Below, in pieces: positions 8,729-16,943 of a stretch of DNA of 52,506 nt (positions are counted from its first letter, which is position 1; each line of letters begins with the position of its first letter). This DNA is from an uncultured Bacteroidota bacterium (GTDB lineage Bacteria > Bacteroidota > Bacteroidia > AKYH767-A > OLB10), in NCBI GenBank assembly GCA_903847585.1, contig CAINEC010000193.1, forward strand, positions 1 through 52,506, in the 5' to 3' direction. The notes below the pieces were generated by a model, which searched no databases, was not told the DNA's origin, and saw only the letters and a list, made by a program, of their open reading frames with translations. The translations under genes and the position numbers were made by a program.

Positions 8729-9289
8729 TCACACATCTTCTAAATTTAAACGATTACGATTGTGCATAGCCTTAAATGCACTTGGCGTTTGACCAGTGAT
8801 TTTCTTGAATTGATTGGATAAATGAGCAACACTACTATAGTGCATTTTAAATGCAATCTCTGTTAGATTTAACTCATCATACATTATTAATTCCTTAATC
8901 TTTTCAATTTTATGCTGCAAAACAAAATGTTCAAGTGTGCGTCCTTCAATTTCTGAAAATAGATTAGACAAATACGTGTAATCGTAATTTAGTTGTTCAG
9001 ATAAATAGTTCGAGAATTTCGTTTTAGGAAGCTCATCTAGATAATGTACCATTTCAACGACAACATTCTTAATCCGTTCAATCAAAATAGATTTTTTATC
9101 GTCTAAAACATCTAGTCCCGCATCATGCAATGCTTCTTTTAAATGATCAAGTTGATTAGTAGTAAGATTGTTGATACATACAACCTCCCCGAGTTTTACA
9201 TTACAATCTTTATAGCCCATTTTTTCTAGTTCGGCTTTAACAAACATTGTACAACGAATACTTACCATATGTTTTATATACAACTTCAT
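8729..9289 (-). CDS. AraC family transcriptional regulator (short form)
   Basis: A 186-residue DNA-binding protein with a C-terminal AraC double helix-turn-helix over the last 100 residues. The second HTH shows LTEIAFKMHYSSVAHLSNQFKK followed by ITGQTPSAFKAM, the classic AraC signature. The N-terminal 80 residues (SIRCTMFVKAELEKMG, KLGEVVCI) resemble the heavy-metal-associated-like ferredoxin fold often fused in short Bacteroidota AraC proteins, but no CxxC metal site is present. The ATG at 9289 is preferred over a TTG 9 bases upstream. The effector is unknown; the cupin/zinc-protein genes upstream are candidate targets. Confidence 0.85.
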   Translation of the reverse strand: MKLYIKHMVSIRCTMFVKAELEKMGYKDCNVKLGEVVCINNLTTNQLDHLKEALHDAGLDVLDDKKSILIERIKNVVVEMVHYLDELPKTKFSNYLSEQLNYDYTYLSNLFSEIEGRTLEHFVLQHKIEKIKELIMYDELNLTEIAFKMHYSSVAHLSNQFKKITGQTPSAFKAMHNRNRLNLEDV

Positions 9290-9390
9290 ATCTAGCAAAT
9301 AAAGAATTAGACAAATAATATCACAAGTATGATTACTTATAATATTACGATATTAATATAAATGCAGTAGAAAAGTGTAAATAATAAGTC

Positions 9391-9420
9391 ATATAATTCC
9401 TATTACAATATGAATTATAT
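9391..9420. repeat. Inverted repeat upstream of the araC-type gene
   Basis: ATATAATTC and GAATTATAT form a 9-bp inverted repeat with a 12-base spacer, about 100 bases before the regulator's ATG. It could be an autoregulatory operator or simply AT-rich chance symmetry. Confidence 0.3.
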
Positions 9421-9444
9421 CATACTATTTAATCGTCAATTTGT

Positions 9445-9702
9445 TTACAAATTAAGCACGCGAACACTAAAGGCATCACTAACAAAATCAAGTTTGTTTT
9501 TTTCACTATACTCCCAATTGCCATTATAATATGCACGTTTATGACAACGCCAGCACCAACGAGCCATTGTAAAATCATACTGACTCCCATCAGGCTTAAT
9601 AAAATTAGAATAATCTTTATATCGCCACGAATGCCCTATTACATTACATGTTTTAATTGCGACAAAATGTATCGTGCTGCTGTACACTGATGATATATTC
9701 AT
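9445..9702 (-). CDS. Small protein with a putative zinc site, function unknown
   Basis: An 85-residue protein I cannot assign to a named family. It has CNVIGHSWRYKDY in the first third and RWCWRCHKRAYY in the middle. A Cys/His pair followed by a CxxCH knuckle looks like a small zinc-ribbon site. No signal peptide is evident. The start ATG at 9702 lies 17 bases after the cupin gene's stop on the same strand, so the two are probably one transcript. Confidence 0.55.
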   Translation of the reverse strand: MNISSVYSSTIHFVAIKTCNVIGHSWRYKDYSNFIKPDGSQYDFTMARWCWRCHKRAYYNGNWEYSEKNKLDFVSDAFSVRVLNL

Positions 9703-9719
9703 AAGAAAAGATTTTAAAA

Positions 9720-10067
9720 TTATAATTCATATCCGCTTTTTATGACGGTTAAAATCATTTTAAAGCGGTGGTTAGGACTAACAAAACTTGAAACATGTGC
9801 AGGAATTACAATTGATTCGCCCGTGAACAATATAAATTTTTTACCACCAATGATTAACTCTGCTTGTCCATCTATCACCTGCGCATAAGTATCAAAAGCA
9901 CTCGTTCTTTCCGACAAACCTTCGCCATCATCTACGGACATTACCGTTACTGACCCAGTTGTCTTTTTTAAAATAGTTTTAATTACAACTGAATTAGGAA
10001 TATACTCAATCAACTCCACTGTTATTAGGGCTTTCGATTTTTCAACTTCAGAATTATCCATTGTCAT
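9720..10067 (-). CDS. Cupin-domain protein
   Basis: A 115-residue single-cupin protein. The barrel is recognisable in SERTSAFDTYAQVIDGQAEL, IGGKKFILFTGESIVIPAHV and a final VSPNHRFKMILTVIKSG strand. The usual first metal motif is degraded: FDTYAQVIDG lacks the HxH pair, while the second motif keeps GESIVIPAHVSSFV with one His. Metal-dependent catalysis is therefore doubtful, and a ligand-sensing role is as likely. ATG codons at 10067 and 10061 are both possible. The start lies 7 bases beyond a hairpin plus U-run (see the terminator-like feature), which may control it. Confidence 0.7.
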   Translation of the reverse strand: MTMDNSEVEKSKALITVELIEYIPNSVVIKTILKKTTGSVTVMSVDDGEGLSERTSAFDTYAQVIDGQAELIIGGKKFILFTGESIVIPAHVSSFVSPNHRFKMILTVIKSGYEL

Positions 10068-10074
10068 ACGTTTT

Positions 10075-10100
10075 AAAAAAGGGTGAGAAAACTCTCACCC
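10075..10100 (-). terminator. Terminator-like hairpin in the leader of the cupin gene
   Basis: On the minus strand a perfect 8-bp GC-rich stem (GGGTGAGA / TCTCACCC) with a 4-base loop is followed by six U, and the cupin ATG comes 7 bases later. No gene ends upstream on this strand, so it is either an attenuator in the cupin leader or the end of a small RNA. Confidence 0.65.
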
Positions 10101-10385
10101 TTATTATGAGAAAATATAAAATACATATTAACGAATCATCAGACTGGCTGAATTGCAAACGACAACAAAATAAAAAAGACCGGGGGTGACAATTCGTTAA
10201 TTATGATAAATCAAAAGTGAACAACCTCAAGCTAACAGGCGTTACATATAATTAGATAATCGTTACACAATTCACATATTTGAATATCTTAAAAACAATC
10301 ATTCATAATTATTAAAATAAACATAAATGACCATTTCACTTAGGTTAAATTATAAAATTAGAACACAAGATAATTTGAATTTACA
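10101..10385. other. Gene-free stretch between divergent cupin and peptidase genes
   Basis: About 285 bases with no convincing reading frame. It must hold the minus-strand promoter for the cupin leader and the upstream part of the peptidase promoter. Apart from a short GC patch (GACCGGGGGTGAC near 10180) I see no repeat, tRNA-like fold or operator. Confidence 0.5.
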
Positions 10386-10393
10386 TAGTTTTG
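10386..10393 (+). promoter_or_regulatory. Candidate -7 promoter element of the M1 peptidase gene
   Basis: TAGTTTTG matches TAnnTTTG exactly and ends 24 bases before the ATG at 10418. It overlaps the alternative TTG start at 10391, which supports translation from the ATG. Confidence 0.5.
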
Positions 10394-10417
10394 CATTGTA
10401 TATTATTTGAAACCGAC

Positions 10418-13400
10418 ATGTTAAAGAAGTTAAGCCTAATTGTTACCGCGATTATTATTTGCAATTTCGCAAAAGCACAAAAAATCTATTTCCAACAGGA
10501 AGTAAATTATAAAATAAATTGCTCACTAAACGACAACAATCATACACTCTCGGCTAACATTCAAATTGATTATATCAATCGCTCAAAAGATACTTTATCC
10601 TTTATTTACATTCACCTATGGCCAAATGGATATAAAGACAATAAAACCGCTTTATGTCAGCAGGAATTAAATCAAGGCAATAGCGCTCTTTACTTTGCAG
10701 AAGAAAAAGACAGAGGCTACATTGATTCTTTAAACTTTCAAGTAAATGCTAAATCAGCACAAATTGAATTTGATGGAATCAATAATGATTACTGTAAGCT
10801 GATTTTAAATGAACCACTTTGTCCTGGGCAACGTGCAGTAATTACAACTCCTTATAAAGTGAAGATTCCTAATGGGAAGTTTTCTCGTTTAGGACATATA
10901 GGGCAAGCATATGCCATTACGCAATGGTATCCCAAACCAGCGGTGTATGATCAATTTGGTTGGCATCATATGCCTTATTTGAATCAAGGCGAGTTTTACT
11001 CTGAATATGGAAGCTTCGATGTTTATATAACACTTCCTGAAAATTATGTAGTTGGCGCTACTGGAGATCTAGTTGAAGATAATAATTCAGATAATGCAGC
11101 AGAGATTATTCGCATGAATGGATTAGACATAAAAACAAGAACACAAACAGATAATTCTATTCCTACGGATAAGAAAGATATGAGCTTTCCTAAAAGTTCA
11201 GACAAAACAAAGACGTTACATTTTCATCAGGAAAAAATTCATGACTTTGGATGGTTTGCTGATAAACGTTATCATGTATTAAAAGATGAAATTGTATTAG
11301 ATCGAACAGGAAAGAAAGTTACTACATGGTCGCTATTCACAAATAATGAATATCAACTTTGGATGAAGAGTCCGGAGTATATTAAAGATGCATTAAAATA
11401 TTATTCTCATTGGATTGGAGACTACCCGTATAATCAATGTACAGCAGTAGACGGAACAATAGCAGCAGGCGGAGGTATGGAATATCCAAATGTGACTATT
11501 ATTGGAGCAAGCGGTAATGCCAAAACGCTAGAGACTACAATTGTTCATGAAGTTGGACATAATTGGTTTTATGGCATCTTCGGAAGTAATGAAAGAGAAC
11601 ACCCATGGATGGATGAGGGAATTAACTCTTTCTATGAAATGCGCTATAGCTTAACTAAATATCCTCCTCAAGATGAAAAAAAATCAAATAGTTTGAGTGA
11701 AGGTCTTGGTGGACTAAACAAACTAATTGGCTTAGATAAATTTGATTATAAAGATGCTTTTGGATTTGCCTATAGTTTATCCGCAGCGGAGAACAATGAT
11801 CAGCCAATCGATTTGCATTCTGCTAATTACACTTCGATGAATTATGGAACCATTGTTTATATGAAAACAGGTTATTCAATGAATTACCTTAAAAGCTATC
11901 TAGGAGATGAAGGATTTGATAATTGCATGCGTACTTATTTTAATCGATGGGCTTTTAAACATCCGTATCCGCAAGACTTACAAAATGTATTTGAAGCAGT
12001 GAGCGAAAAAAATCTTAGTTGGTTTTTCAATGACTTAGTTAACACTAGTGATAAGATTGATTATAAAATCTCATCGATAAAAAAATCAGGTGACAATTAC
12101 GAATTGAAAATTAAAAACAATGGAGAATTAAATACGCCATTTTTAATTGCAGGAATGACTGAAGGAAAAATAACTAATACAAAATGGATAGCTCCAAATA
12201 GTATTGATGAAAAAATTCTTTTCAATTGTAACGATTGTGATAAAATAAGTATTGACCCGAATAATGATATGCCTGATGTTAATCGAATTAATAATTCAGT
12301 GCGTACTCATGGGTTATTCAAAAAAGTTGATCCATTCAGAATTAATTTCATTGGTAAAATAAATTATCCAGTTAAGAACACCCTATACATAGCTCCTGCA
12401 TTAGGATATAACTATCACAATGGATTTATGGGTGGTATTCTTGTTCATAATTACTTTTTACCGAAGCGAAATTTCGAATTTGCTGTTGCTCCGATGTATG
12501 GATTCAAGAATCAACAATTAGCTGGAGTTGGTAATATCAATTATACCTGGCAAATGAATGATGGATTATTCAAGAACATTGTATTAGGCGTAGATGCAAG
12601 AAGATTCGCATTCGACAATAATGAAGATAAAGTAACTCAAAGCAGCCACTTTTCAAAAGTGAATCCTTATTTGGAATTCAATATTCGTAATAATGATAGA
12701 CTATCAAAAATCCGACAAACAATCAAGTTAAGTTGTAATAATGTGGAAGAAGATTATTGGTATGATAAAAAAAGTGAGACTAGTTTATTTACAAGATTAA
12801 CTTATAACTACGAGAACAATCGTACGCTTGACCCATGGAAGTTTAATTTATTTGTGGAGAACAATGAATCGTTCAACAAATTAAGCATTGACTATAACTA
12901 TAAATTCTCTTACAAAAAGAAGAATAAAGGTTTATATGTTAGAGTTTATGCGGGTGGATTAATCAATGGAAACTTAAAAAATCTTAATGATGGCTACGGT
13001 ATCAACTTAAGTGATGGTGCAAGTTATTATGACTATGGATATGATAGAAACTATCTGGGAAGAAATCTACCTCGAACTAACTTTTTATCGAAGCAAATAT
13101 TTACTGATCAGGGAGGATTTAAAATCTACACTCCAATCGCTAATAATGCTACATGGGCGAGTACAATCAATATTACTGCTGACTGCCCTATTCCACTTCC
13201 ATTCCGATTCTTCTTTGATGCAGGAGTTTGTGATGGCTTAGATGTAAGGACTAAAAATATTGATTTAAAAGAAAGCTTTGTTTATGAAGGAGGAATTACA
13301 TTCTCATTGGTTAAAGATGTAGCAGAAGTTTATTTCCCATTATTAGTTTCAAAAAGTATTAATAAGTACTTTGACACCAACGATTATAATTTTGCTGAAA

Positions 13401-13468
13401 GAATCAGATTTAAATTTGATATTTCGAAGTTGAATCCGTTGTTATTAAGAAAGCAGATTTCGAATTAA
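10418..13468 (+). CDS. M1 family metallopeptidase with barrel-like C-terminus
   Basis: A 1016-residue exported zinc aminopeptidase. MLKKLSLIVTAIIICNFAKAQ is a signal peptide, and the ATG at 10418 places it at the very N-terminus. The gluzincin core has GGGMEYP (351-357, the GAMEN-like substrate motif), HEVGH at 377-381 (zinc ligands and catalytic Glu) and WMDEGINSF (third ligand Glu) downstream. After about residue 640 the protein changes to repeated aromatic/polar alternating strands (YIAPALGYNYHNGFMGG, LFTRLTYNYENNRT, LYVRVYAGG) resembling an outer-membrane beta-barrel, so the enzyme may be built into the outer membrane. Likely role: peptide scavenging at the cell surface or periplasm. The neighbouring cyclase gene is convergent. 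Confidence 0.88.
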   Translation: MLKKLSLIVTAIIICNFAKAQKIYFQQEVNYKINCSLNDNNHTLSANIQIDYINRSKDTLSFIYIHLWPNGYKDNKTALCQQELNQGNSALYFAEEKDRGYIDSLNFQVNAKSAQIEFDGINNDYCKLILNEPLCPGQRAVITTPYKVKIPNGKFSRLGHIGQAYAITQWYPKPAVYDQFGWHHMPYLNQGEFYSEYGSFDVYITLPENYVVGATGDLVEDNNSDNAAEIIRMNGLDIKTRTQTDNSIPTDKKDMSFPKSSDKTKTLHFHQEKIHDFGWFADKRYHVLKDEIVLDRTGKKVTTWSLFTNNEYQLWMKSPEYIKDALKYYSHWIGDYPYNQCTAVDGTIAAGGGMEYPNVTIIGASGNAKTLETTIVHEVGHNWFYGIFGSNEREHPWMDEGINSFYEMRYSLTKYPPQDEKKSNSLSEGLGGLNKLIGLDKFDYKDAFGFAYSLSAAENNDQPIDLHSANYTSMNYGTIVYMKTGYSMNYLKSYLGDEGFDNCMRTYFNRWAFKHPYPQDLQNVFEAVSEKNLSWFFNDLVNTSDKIDYKISSIKKSGDNYELKIKNNGELNTPFLIAGMTEGKITNTKWIAPNSIDEKILFNCNDCDKISIDPNNDMPDVNRINNSVRTHGLFKKVDPFRINFIGKINYPVKNTLYIAPALGYNYHNGFMGGILVHNYFLPKRNFEFAVAPMYGFKNQQLAGVGNINYTWQMNDGLFKNIVLGVDARRFAFDNNEDKVTQSSHFSKVNPYLEFNIRNNDRLSKIRQTIKLSCNNVEEDYWYDKKSETSLFTRLTYNYENNRTLDPWKFNLFVENNESFNKLSIDYNYKFSYKKKNKGLYVRVYAGGLINGNLKNLNDGYGINLSDGASYYDYGYDRNYLGRNLPRTNFLSKQIFTDQGGFKIYTPIANNATWASTINITADCPIPLPFRFFFDAGVCDGLDVRTKNIDLKESFVYEGGITFSLVKDVAEVYFPLLVSKSINKYFDTNDYNFAERIRFKFDISKLNPLLLRKQISN

Positions 13469-13472
13469 AAAA

Positions 13473-15500
13473 TTAACATTTATTTACAAAATACATATCA
13501 ATTTCGCCCTTGTTCTTTGCCATTATCTTACCTCGATAAGAACAATCGAATTTATCCTTTACCAGCTGATATGTATTACCGCTAATATTGATCTGACCAG
13601 ATTCGCCACTACTTTCCATTCTGCTTGCGGTATTAACCGTATCGCCCCATATATCATAAGCAAACTTCTTCACACCAACAATTCCTGCAACAACAGGCCC
13701 CGTATGAATACCAATACGAATATCAAAGAATGGCAAACCAAGATTTTGTCTTTCTTGTTTATGGTTAAACATAAACTTTTGTATTTCTAATGCAGCTGAG
13801 ACTACATCAAATGCATGTGTTTTATTTGGAACAGGAATTCCACCTGCAGCCATATAACTATCACCAATAGTTTTTATTTTTTCAATACCATACTTCTGCA
13901 TGATATGATCAAATTCTGAAAAACAAATATTGATTTCTGCAAGAAGTTCTTTAGGAGATAATTTTTCTGATAGCTCTGTAAATCCTTTAAAGTCTGTAAA
14001 CAAAACAGTGACATCATCCACTAGTTTTGCTTCGGCACTTCCCTTTAACTTCAACTCCTCAGCAACCTCACTTGGGAGAATATTTAGCAGTAGTTCATCA
14101 CTGCGATGCTTTTCAATCGCCAATGTTTCGGCCTGTTCTTCAATTAACTTTTTCTGTTTACGTGTAGTTCGAAAACGATCAAACAAAACAGCAAAGAATA
14201 CAATAGCTAAAATTGCAACTATAGAGATTGAAGTAATAATTAAATTACTTTTTAATTTCTCTTGCTTTCGTTGTAATTCAGAATTTTCTTTATCTAAGCG
14301 CGCTGCATCCTCTGTAGCTTTAATTTGAATCTGTGTACTTGTTTGAATAGTTTCATTTAATATAGCCTGTGATGCTATATTTAAACTGTCGGAGGTTCGT
14401 TTAACTTGTGCATAAGCTTGTGCAGCTTTTTCAAACATCCCGGCTTTTAAATAGGATTCAGCTGTGAGCTCTAATGCTAAATTAAAATATTCAGGATTTT
14501 TTATTTTATATGTTGATATAGTTGCCATTTCGCAAAGTGCAACAGCTTCCTTATACTCCTTAAAAATGAGATGCGCCTTTACTAAATCTCGAAATTCATA
14601 AAATTCAATATATCGTTTCTTTGTTGGATGAAGCGTAGTAGTATTTCTTGGTACATCAGTATAAATCTCTGGTTTATTAAAAAAATAGAATGCACTATCA
14701 TGATTGTTTAAATTCGCATAAGCTGTACCCAATCGTGAGTAAACATATAGGAAATTACAATTATCAATCATAGTAAGATTAGCCATACCTACTTGAATAA
14801 TGTCTTTATGTCGTTTTTGACGCGCCAATGTCATTAAATAAATTTTGTATTTATCTGCTACTCCCATTATAGATGATTTAGCTGGATTTTTTCTACAATA
14901 ATTTATCACATTTTGTAATAACACCAAAGCAGAATCCATTGCGACAGTATCTCTTATAAAAAAACCTTGAGAAAGAGGCCAAGCATAATCGCCATCTGCT
15001 AAAATCGTATCTGATTTATTCTTTGCATTTTCAAGTTGCATAGCATAAATCTCACGAGAATAATTTATTACTTCTTTTATCATGCCTACTTCCGAATAGA
15101 TATATGTAAAAAGCCGTAGTGCATTTATTATTGATTGGTAATTACCAGTTTTTTTTACATTATCATAATATTCCTGAGCGACTAATATTGCTTTGCCAGA
15201 CTCATGCGTCATTAAATAAGATCTTAGTTTAAATACCGCAATTAAGTTAAGCGTACTATCATTTTTAGTGCTAGCAAATCGTTGATCAACTAATTTACTA
15301 ATCAAGGCGAATTCTTCACTTTTTAAGGGTTTGGTACTAACATAATAATCTTTTGACGCCAAAGAATCAAAAAGCTGATTAAAGGTAATATCCTTATTGC
15401 TCAATAACTTCTTAACTAAATCTAAATACGGTGTAGATTGAGAAAACGAATTGGAAACAATAAATAAAAACAACCCTAGTAAAACAATTATTTTCCTCAT
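13473..15500 (-). CDS. Membrane class III adenylate cyclase with periplasmic helical-repeat sensor
   Basis: A 675-residue sensor cyclase. A signal peptide (residues 1-21) is followed by about 380 residues of TPR-like alpha-helical repeats in the periplasm, a transmembrane helix near 413-435 (LIITSISIVAILAIVFFAVLF), a coiled linker (RKQKKLIEEQAETLAIEKHRSDELLLNILP) and a class III cyclase domain from about 495. The metal Asp in VLFTDFKGF and in KTIGDSYMAAGG are present, the substrate-specifying Lys (KTIGDS) and Asp (YDIWGDTVN) indicate ATP rather than GTP, and the transition-state Asn/Arg lie in NTASRMESSG. It probably makes cAMP in response to an envelope signal. The gene stands alone. Confidence 0.9.
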   Translation of the reverse strand: MRKIIVLLGLFLFIVSNSFSQSTPYLDLVKKLLSNKDITFNQLFDSLASKDYYVSTKPLKSEEFALISKLVDQRFASTKNDSTLNLIAVFKLRSYLMTHESGKAILVAQEYYDNVKKTGNYQSIINALRLFTYIYSEVGMIKEVINYSREIYAMQLENAKNKSDTILADGDYAWPLSQGFFIRDTVAMDSALVLLQNVINYCRKNPAKSSIMGVADKYKIYLMTLARQKRHKDIIQVGMANLTMIDNCNFLYVYSRLGTAYANLNNHDSAFYFFNKPEIYTDVPRNTTTLHPTKKRYIEFYEFRDLVKAHLIFKEYKEAVALCEMATISTYKIKNPEYFNLALELTAESYLKAGMFEKAAQAYAQVKRTSDSLNIASQAILNETIQTSTQIQIKATEDAARLDKENSELQRKQEKLKSNLIITSISIVAILAIVFFAVLFDRFRTTRKQKKLIEEQAETLAIEKHRSDELLLNILPSEVAEELKLKGSAEAKLVDDVTVLFTDFKGFTELSEKLSPKELLAEINICFSEFDHIMQKYGIEKIKTIGDSYMAAGGIPVPNKTHAFDVVSAALEIQKFMFNHKQERQNLGLPFFDIRIGIHTGPVVAGIVGVKKFAYDIWGDTVNTASRMESSGESGQINISGNTYQLVKDKFDCSYRGKIMAKNKGEIDMYFVNKC

Positions 15501-15590
15501 TTAGCTGCTATATTCTGCTAATGTAAATAATAATAATCAGAATAAAGCTCCAATTATCTTTTTAAAATCAATAGAGGATCAATTAGTCCT

Positions 15591-15782
15591 TTACTTGGAC
15601 AACCTATTTAATTTTCTTTTCAAGAAAATTAACAATACTGGAAAGCCTACAATCAATCCTGGATAAACCACACAAAACAGTATGAAGTTGATTTCATAAT
15701 AAGATAGTCCTGTGAAATTTGCGAGGTTAATTACAAAGTCAGTACAGTAATTATAAAGGAAAGAGATCAGCTTGAAAATCAT
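15591..15782 (-). CDS. Small membrane protein, function unknown
   Basis: A 63-residue protein with two hydrophobic segments (around 1-20 and 28-52) and a basic tail (KRKLNRLSK), so a two-pass inner-membrane protein is likely. I recognise no family. Its ATG overlaps the stop of the preceding small membrane gene (ATGA), implying co-translation and perhaps a complex. Confidence 0.5.
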   Translation of the reverse strand: MIFKLISFLYNYCTDFVINLANFTGLSYYEINFILFCVVYPGLIVGFPVLLIFLKRKLNRLSK

Positions 15783-16159
15783 TTTTTCGCCTCCTTTATT
15801 TCTTGCAGGGTATCGATTATTTTAATTAGAAAATACCAGAGGTATAGTGGAACTAGTGTAACTAACAATAAAATATTAATCAAAGAATAGTTGCCTGCTA
15901 ATTTCAATAACATAATCTCTCCAAAATAAAAAGGTAGCGAAACAGCTAATAAGTTCTTATTCATTTTAACATGATGTTCAATACAGTAAATAGTATTGTT
16001 ATGACAAGCCCATGAACATCGGTTAGGGAGTGAAACAGTTGTATTCCATTTACCATCATTAGGAATTGGATCAACGGAAGGTTTGATGAAATGATTCACA
16101 AAAACCATCAGTGCAAAAGGAAAAAGAAATAAAAACAGATTACGAATTTTCTTATTCAT
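15779..16159 (-). CDS. Membrane protein with a Cys/His cluster, function unknown
   Basis: A 126-residue protein with an N-terminal membrane segment (7-25), a short external loop containing NRCSWACHNNTIYCIEHH, and two further hydrophobic segments (about 68-110). The loop's three Cys and nearby His residues could form disulfides or bind a metal or heme; CSWACH is not the exact CxxCH heme motif because it reads C-S-W-A-C-H. No family is recognised. It starts 16 bases after lpxH ends and overlaps the next gene by 4 bases, so it belongs to the ompA-like/lpxH transcription unit. Confidence 0.55.
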   Translation of the reverse strand: MNKKIRNLFLFLFPFALMVFVNHFIKPSVDPIPNDGKWNTTVSLPNRCSWACHNNTIYCIEHHVKMNKNLLAVSLPFYFGEIMLLKLAGNYSLINILLLVTLVPLYLWYFLIKIIDTLQEIKEAKK

Positions 16160-16175
16160 AATAGCGAATGAATAA

Positions 16176-16931
16176 TCAATTATACTTTTTCAATTGCAGT
16201 TCTTGTCCGTCATAAACAGCATAGGTAAAGTGATTAATCCACTCTCCTAAATTAATATAACGTGAATTGTCTGAAAGTGATTTATCCAGTGGCATATGAC
16301 GATGACCGAAAATAAAATAATCGTAGTGTTCTTTTTGTAAAACCTCACGACTATAAATCATCAGCCATTCTTTATCATCACCTAAATAAACATCGTCTGA
16401 CGTCCCAGTTGCTATTCGACTTCTTCTTGAAAAAAACTTCATCAGACCAATTCCTGTGTTCGGATGAATCCGTGCAAAAAGCCATTGAGCTAATTTATTG
16501 GCAAAAACTTTTTTAATGAATTTATAACCATAATCACCAGGCCCTAATCCATCACCGTGTCCTAAGAAAAACTTTTTATCATTATACTCCCTTTGAATCG
16601 GAGATCGATGAATTTGCAAACCAATTTCCTTCGGTAAATAATCGAACACCCACATATCATGATTGCCTGTAAAATAATGCATCTCTACGCCTGCATCACT
16701 CAACTCAGCTAATTTACCGAGCAATCGTACATACCCTCTTGGAACCACTTCTTTGTATTCGAACCAATAATCGAATACATCTCCCATTAAATATAAAATC
16801 TGAACGTCGTTACTTATTGAATTTAACCAAGCAACTATTTTATCTTCCCTTTTACGGCTATCCGTATCGTTAGGAACGCCTAAATGGAAATCACTGATAA
16901 AATAAATTTTCTTTCCAGGAGTCAAATTCAC
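16176..16931 (-). CDS. lpxH: UDP-2,3-diacylglucosamine diphosphatase
   Basis: A 251-residue metallophosphoesterase that hydrolyses UDP-2,3-diacylglucosamine to lipid X in lipid A synthesis at the inner membrane. The calcineurin-like metal motifs are all present: SDFHLG (near residue 14), YLMGDVFDYW, FTGNHD, FLGHGDG and FGHRHMP. FDYWFEY is the LpxH-specific cap contact. Length is slightly over the E. coli enzyme. It begins with GTG at 16931, directly before the first motif; no ATG is available in frame nearby. It lies 12 bases after the OmpA-like lipoprotein gene, so both envelope genes are probably one transcript. Confidence 0.9.
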   Translation of the reverse strand: MNLTPGKKIYFISDFHLGVPNDTDSRKREDKIVAWLNSISNDVQILYLMGDVFDYWFEYKEVVPRGYVRLLGKLAELSDAGVEMHYFTGNHDMWVFDYLPKEIGLQIHRSPIQREYNDKKFFLGHGDGLGPGDYGYKFIKKVFANKLAQWLFARIHPNTGIGLMKFFSRRSRIATGTSDDVYLGDDKEWLMIYSREVLQKEHYDYFIFGHRHMPLDKSLSDNSRYINLGEWINHFTYAVYDGQELQLKKYN

Positions 16932-16943
16932 TATCGAGAAGTA

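Noticed and set aside
9391-9420. Hairpin near the araC gene as a terminator
   Set aside because: All A/T stem and no U-run; kept only as a weak inverted repeat.
10391-10417. TTG start giving a 9-residue longer M1 peptidase
   Set aside because: It overlaps the -7 element and would put residues before the signal peptide; the ATG at 10418 fits.
13930-14328. 132-codon open frame on + opposite the cyclase gene
   Set aside because: Low-complexity Ser-rich translation antisense to a well-supported cyclase; a shadow frame.
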